This document shows positions 63,583 through 64,000 of a stretch of DNA of 64,000 bases, piece after piece. Positions within the stretch are counted from its first letter, which is position 1. The number at the start of each line of letters is the position of its first letter. The DNA is taken from the NCBI GenBank assembly GCA_910589425.1, contig CAJUSZ010000003.1, forward strand, positions 53,493 through 117,492. Direction: 5' to 3'. Made by a program: the position numbers and the translations under genes. Origin of the DNA: an uncultured Muribaculaceae bacterium (GTDB lineage Bacteria > Bacteroidota > Bacteroidia > Bacteroidales > Muribaculaceae). The notes beneath the pieces were generated by a model. It was given only the letters and a program-made list of their open reading frames with translations. It had not been told where the DNA came from and ran no database searches.

Positions 63583-63620
63583 GTGGCGTCGCTGCCATTC
63601 ATGACCGGCAGCGACGCCAC
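63583..63620 (+). terminator. Long perfect hairpin between the pump and PII-like genes
   Basis: GTGGCGTCGCTGCC (63583-63596) and GGCAGCGACGCCAC (63607-63620) form an uninterrupted 14-bp stem, starting 19 bases after the pump stop. An A-rich but not T-rich tail follows (CTTCAAAAAA). It could end the pump transcript, or act as a 3' stabiliser or attenuator for the small gene that begins at 63643. Confidence 0.6.
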
Positions 63621-63642
63621 CTTCAAAAAAGACCATCAACAA

Positions 63643-63939
63643 ATGAAAAGCATATTCATCGCCTACGATCAGGCCCATCATGAGGCTGTGGTCGAAGCAT
63701 TATCCAAGGCCGGATGCCGGGGATTCACCTCTTTCGGCACAGTGCAGGGACGCGGATCCACTGACGGGGAGCCACACTTCGGATCCCACGCCTGGCCATC
63801 TCTCGCCTCAGCAATGATCACATTTGTGGACGACATTAAAGTCGATCCGCTTCTTGCCCGCCTCCGCGCTCTTGACCAGGCCAAACCGAAGCTTGGCCTC
63901 AGAGCCTTTGTCTGGGACGTGGAGAAAACAATCTGAGCT
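63643..63939 (+). CDS. PII-like small protein at the end of the efflux operon
   Basis: 98 residues from the ATG at 63643 (MKSIFIAYDQAHHEAVVEAL). The in-frame start at 63583 is rejected because it lies in the hairpin. The pattern is PII-like: a ferredoxin-like fold with KAGCRGFTSFGTVQGRG, then SAMITFVDDIKVDPLLARLR and the end GLRAFVWDVE. Relatives are trimeric proteins annotated as nitrogen regulatory PII-like in Bacteroidota, often found beside RND pump genes. They may sense metals or nucleotides and control the pump (inference). The window ends 61 bases later without another gene start. Confidence 0.65.
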
Positions 63940-64000
63940 AAAACCACTAAGAGCTTGTTTAATAATAAATGTGAAAATCCCGGCGGTGTATCTTTGAGAT

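Overview
The window looks like a chromosome segment from a Bacteroidales bacterium, most probably of the Muribaculaceae. This rests on the many promoters with the Bacteroidota -7 element TAnnTTTG, large secreted proteins with T9SS-like C-terminal tails, BspA-type leucine-rich repeat proteins, a zinc-free L31 protein, a Bacteroides-style mobilisation module and a XusABC-type xenosiderophore system. No rRNA, tRNA or CRISPR array was found.

Layout. (1) 1-5444: an AraC-type regulator, cut by the window edge, is divergent from a tight five-gene operon. The operon encodes a HAD phosphatase, a VOC protein, a RibB-shikimate dehydrogenase-like fusion, a TauE/SafE-type carrier and an aldo/keto reductase. 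It does not match a pathway I know and is the most unusual metabolic locus here. (2) 5630-13908: an accessory region. It has a bacterial enhancer-binding-type regulator whose catalytic and sigma-54 contact motifs are all lost, a highly structured non-coding stretch, and an integrative mobilisable element on the minus strand (relaxase, MobC-like protein, iterated repeats, Toprim primase-like protein, RepA-like ATPase, excisionase-like protein, tyrosine integrase). A toxin-antitoxin pair follows whose toxin gene carries an in-frame stop. (3) 14412-27406: mainly housekeeping genes: tandem Sel1-like secreted proteins, a DUF5063 protein, M18 aminopeptidase, trigger factor, PBP1A, a biotin-dependent carboxylase subunit, an LTA-synthase-like sulfatase and an M48 protease.

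(4) 27504-36168: transport and signalling. A three-gene EmrAB-TolC type efflux operon lies beside a LytTR two-component system with a secreted PepSY-like protein. They are followed by the remains of an RND pump that has lost its middle third. (5) 36358-42553: a xusABC-like operon (TonB-dependent receptor, surface lipoprotein, PepSY membrane protein) with a palindromic operator candidate, facing a lipoprotein esterase. (6) 42812-51179: very large secreted proteins: a GLUG-type repeat protein, a C10 cysteine protease and a BspA-like protein. (7) 51294-57035: an AspT-family transporter, rpmE2, and a cobalamin riboswitch ahead of a long secreted LRR protein gene interrupted by one TGA codon. (8) 57160-63939: a TetR-regulated RND efflux operon (TolC, membrane-fusion lipoprotein, AcrB-type pump) with a PII-like protein gene at its end.

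Genes often overlap by ATGA within operons, and strong hairpins separate most transcription units. The points most worth attention are the RibB-SDH fusion operon, the structured RNA candidate at 6906-7175, and the riboswitch-controlled, stop-interrupted surface protein.
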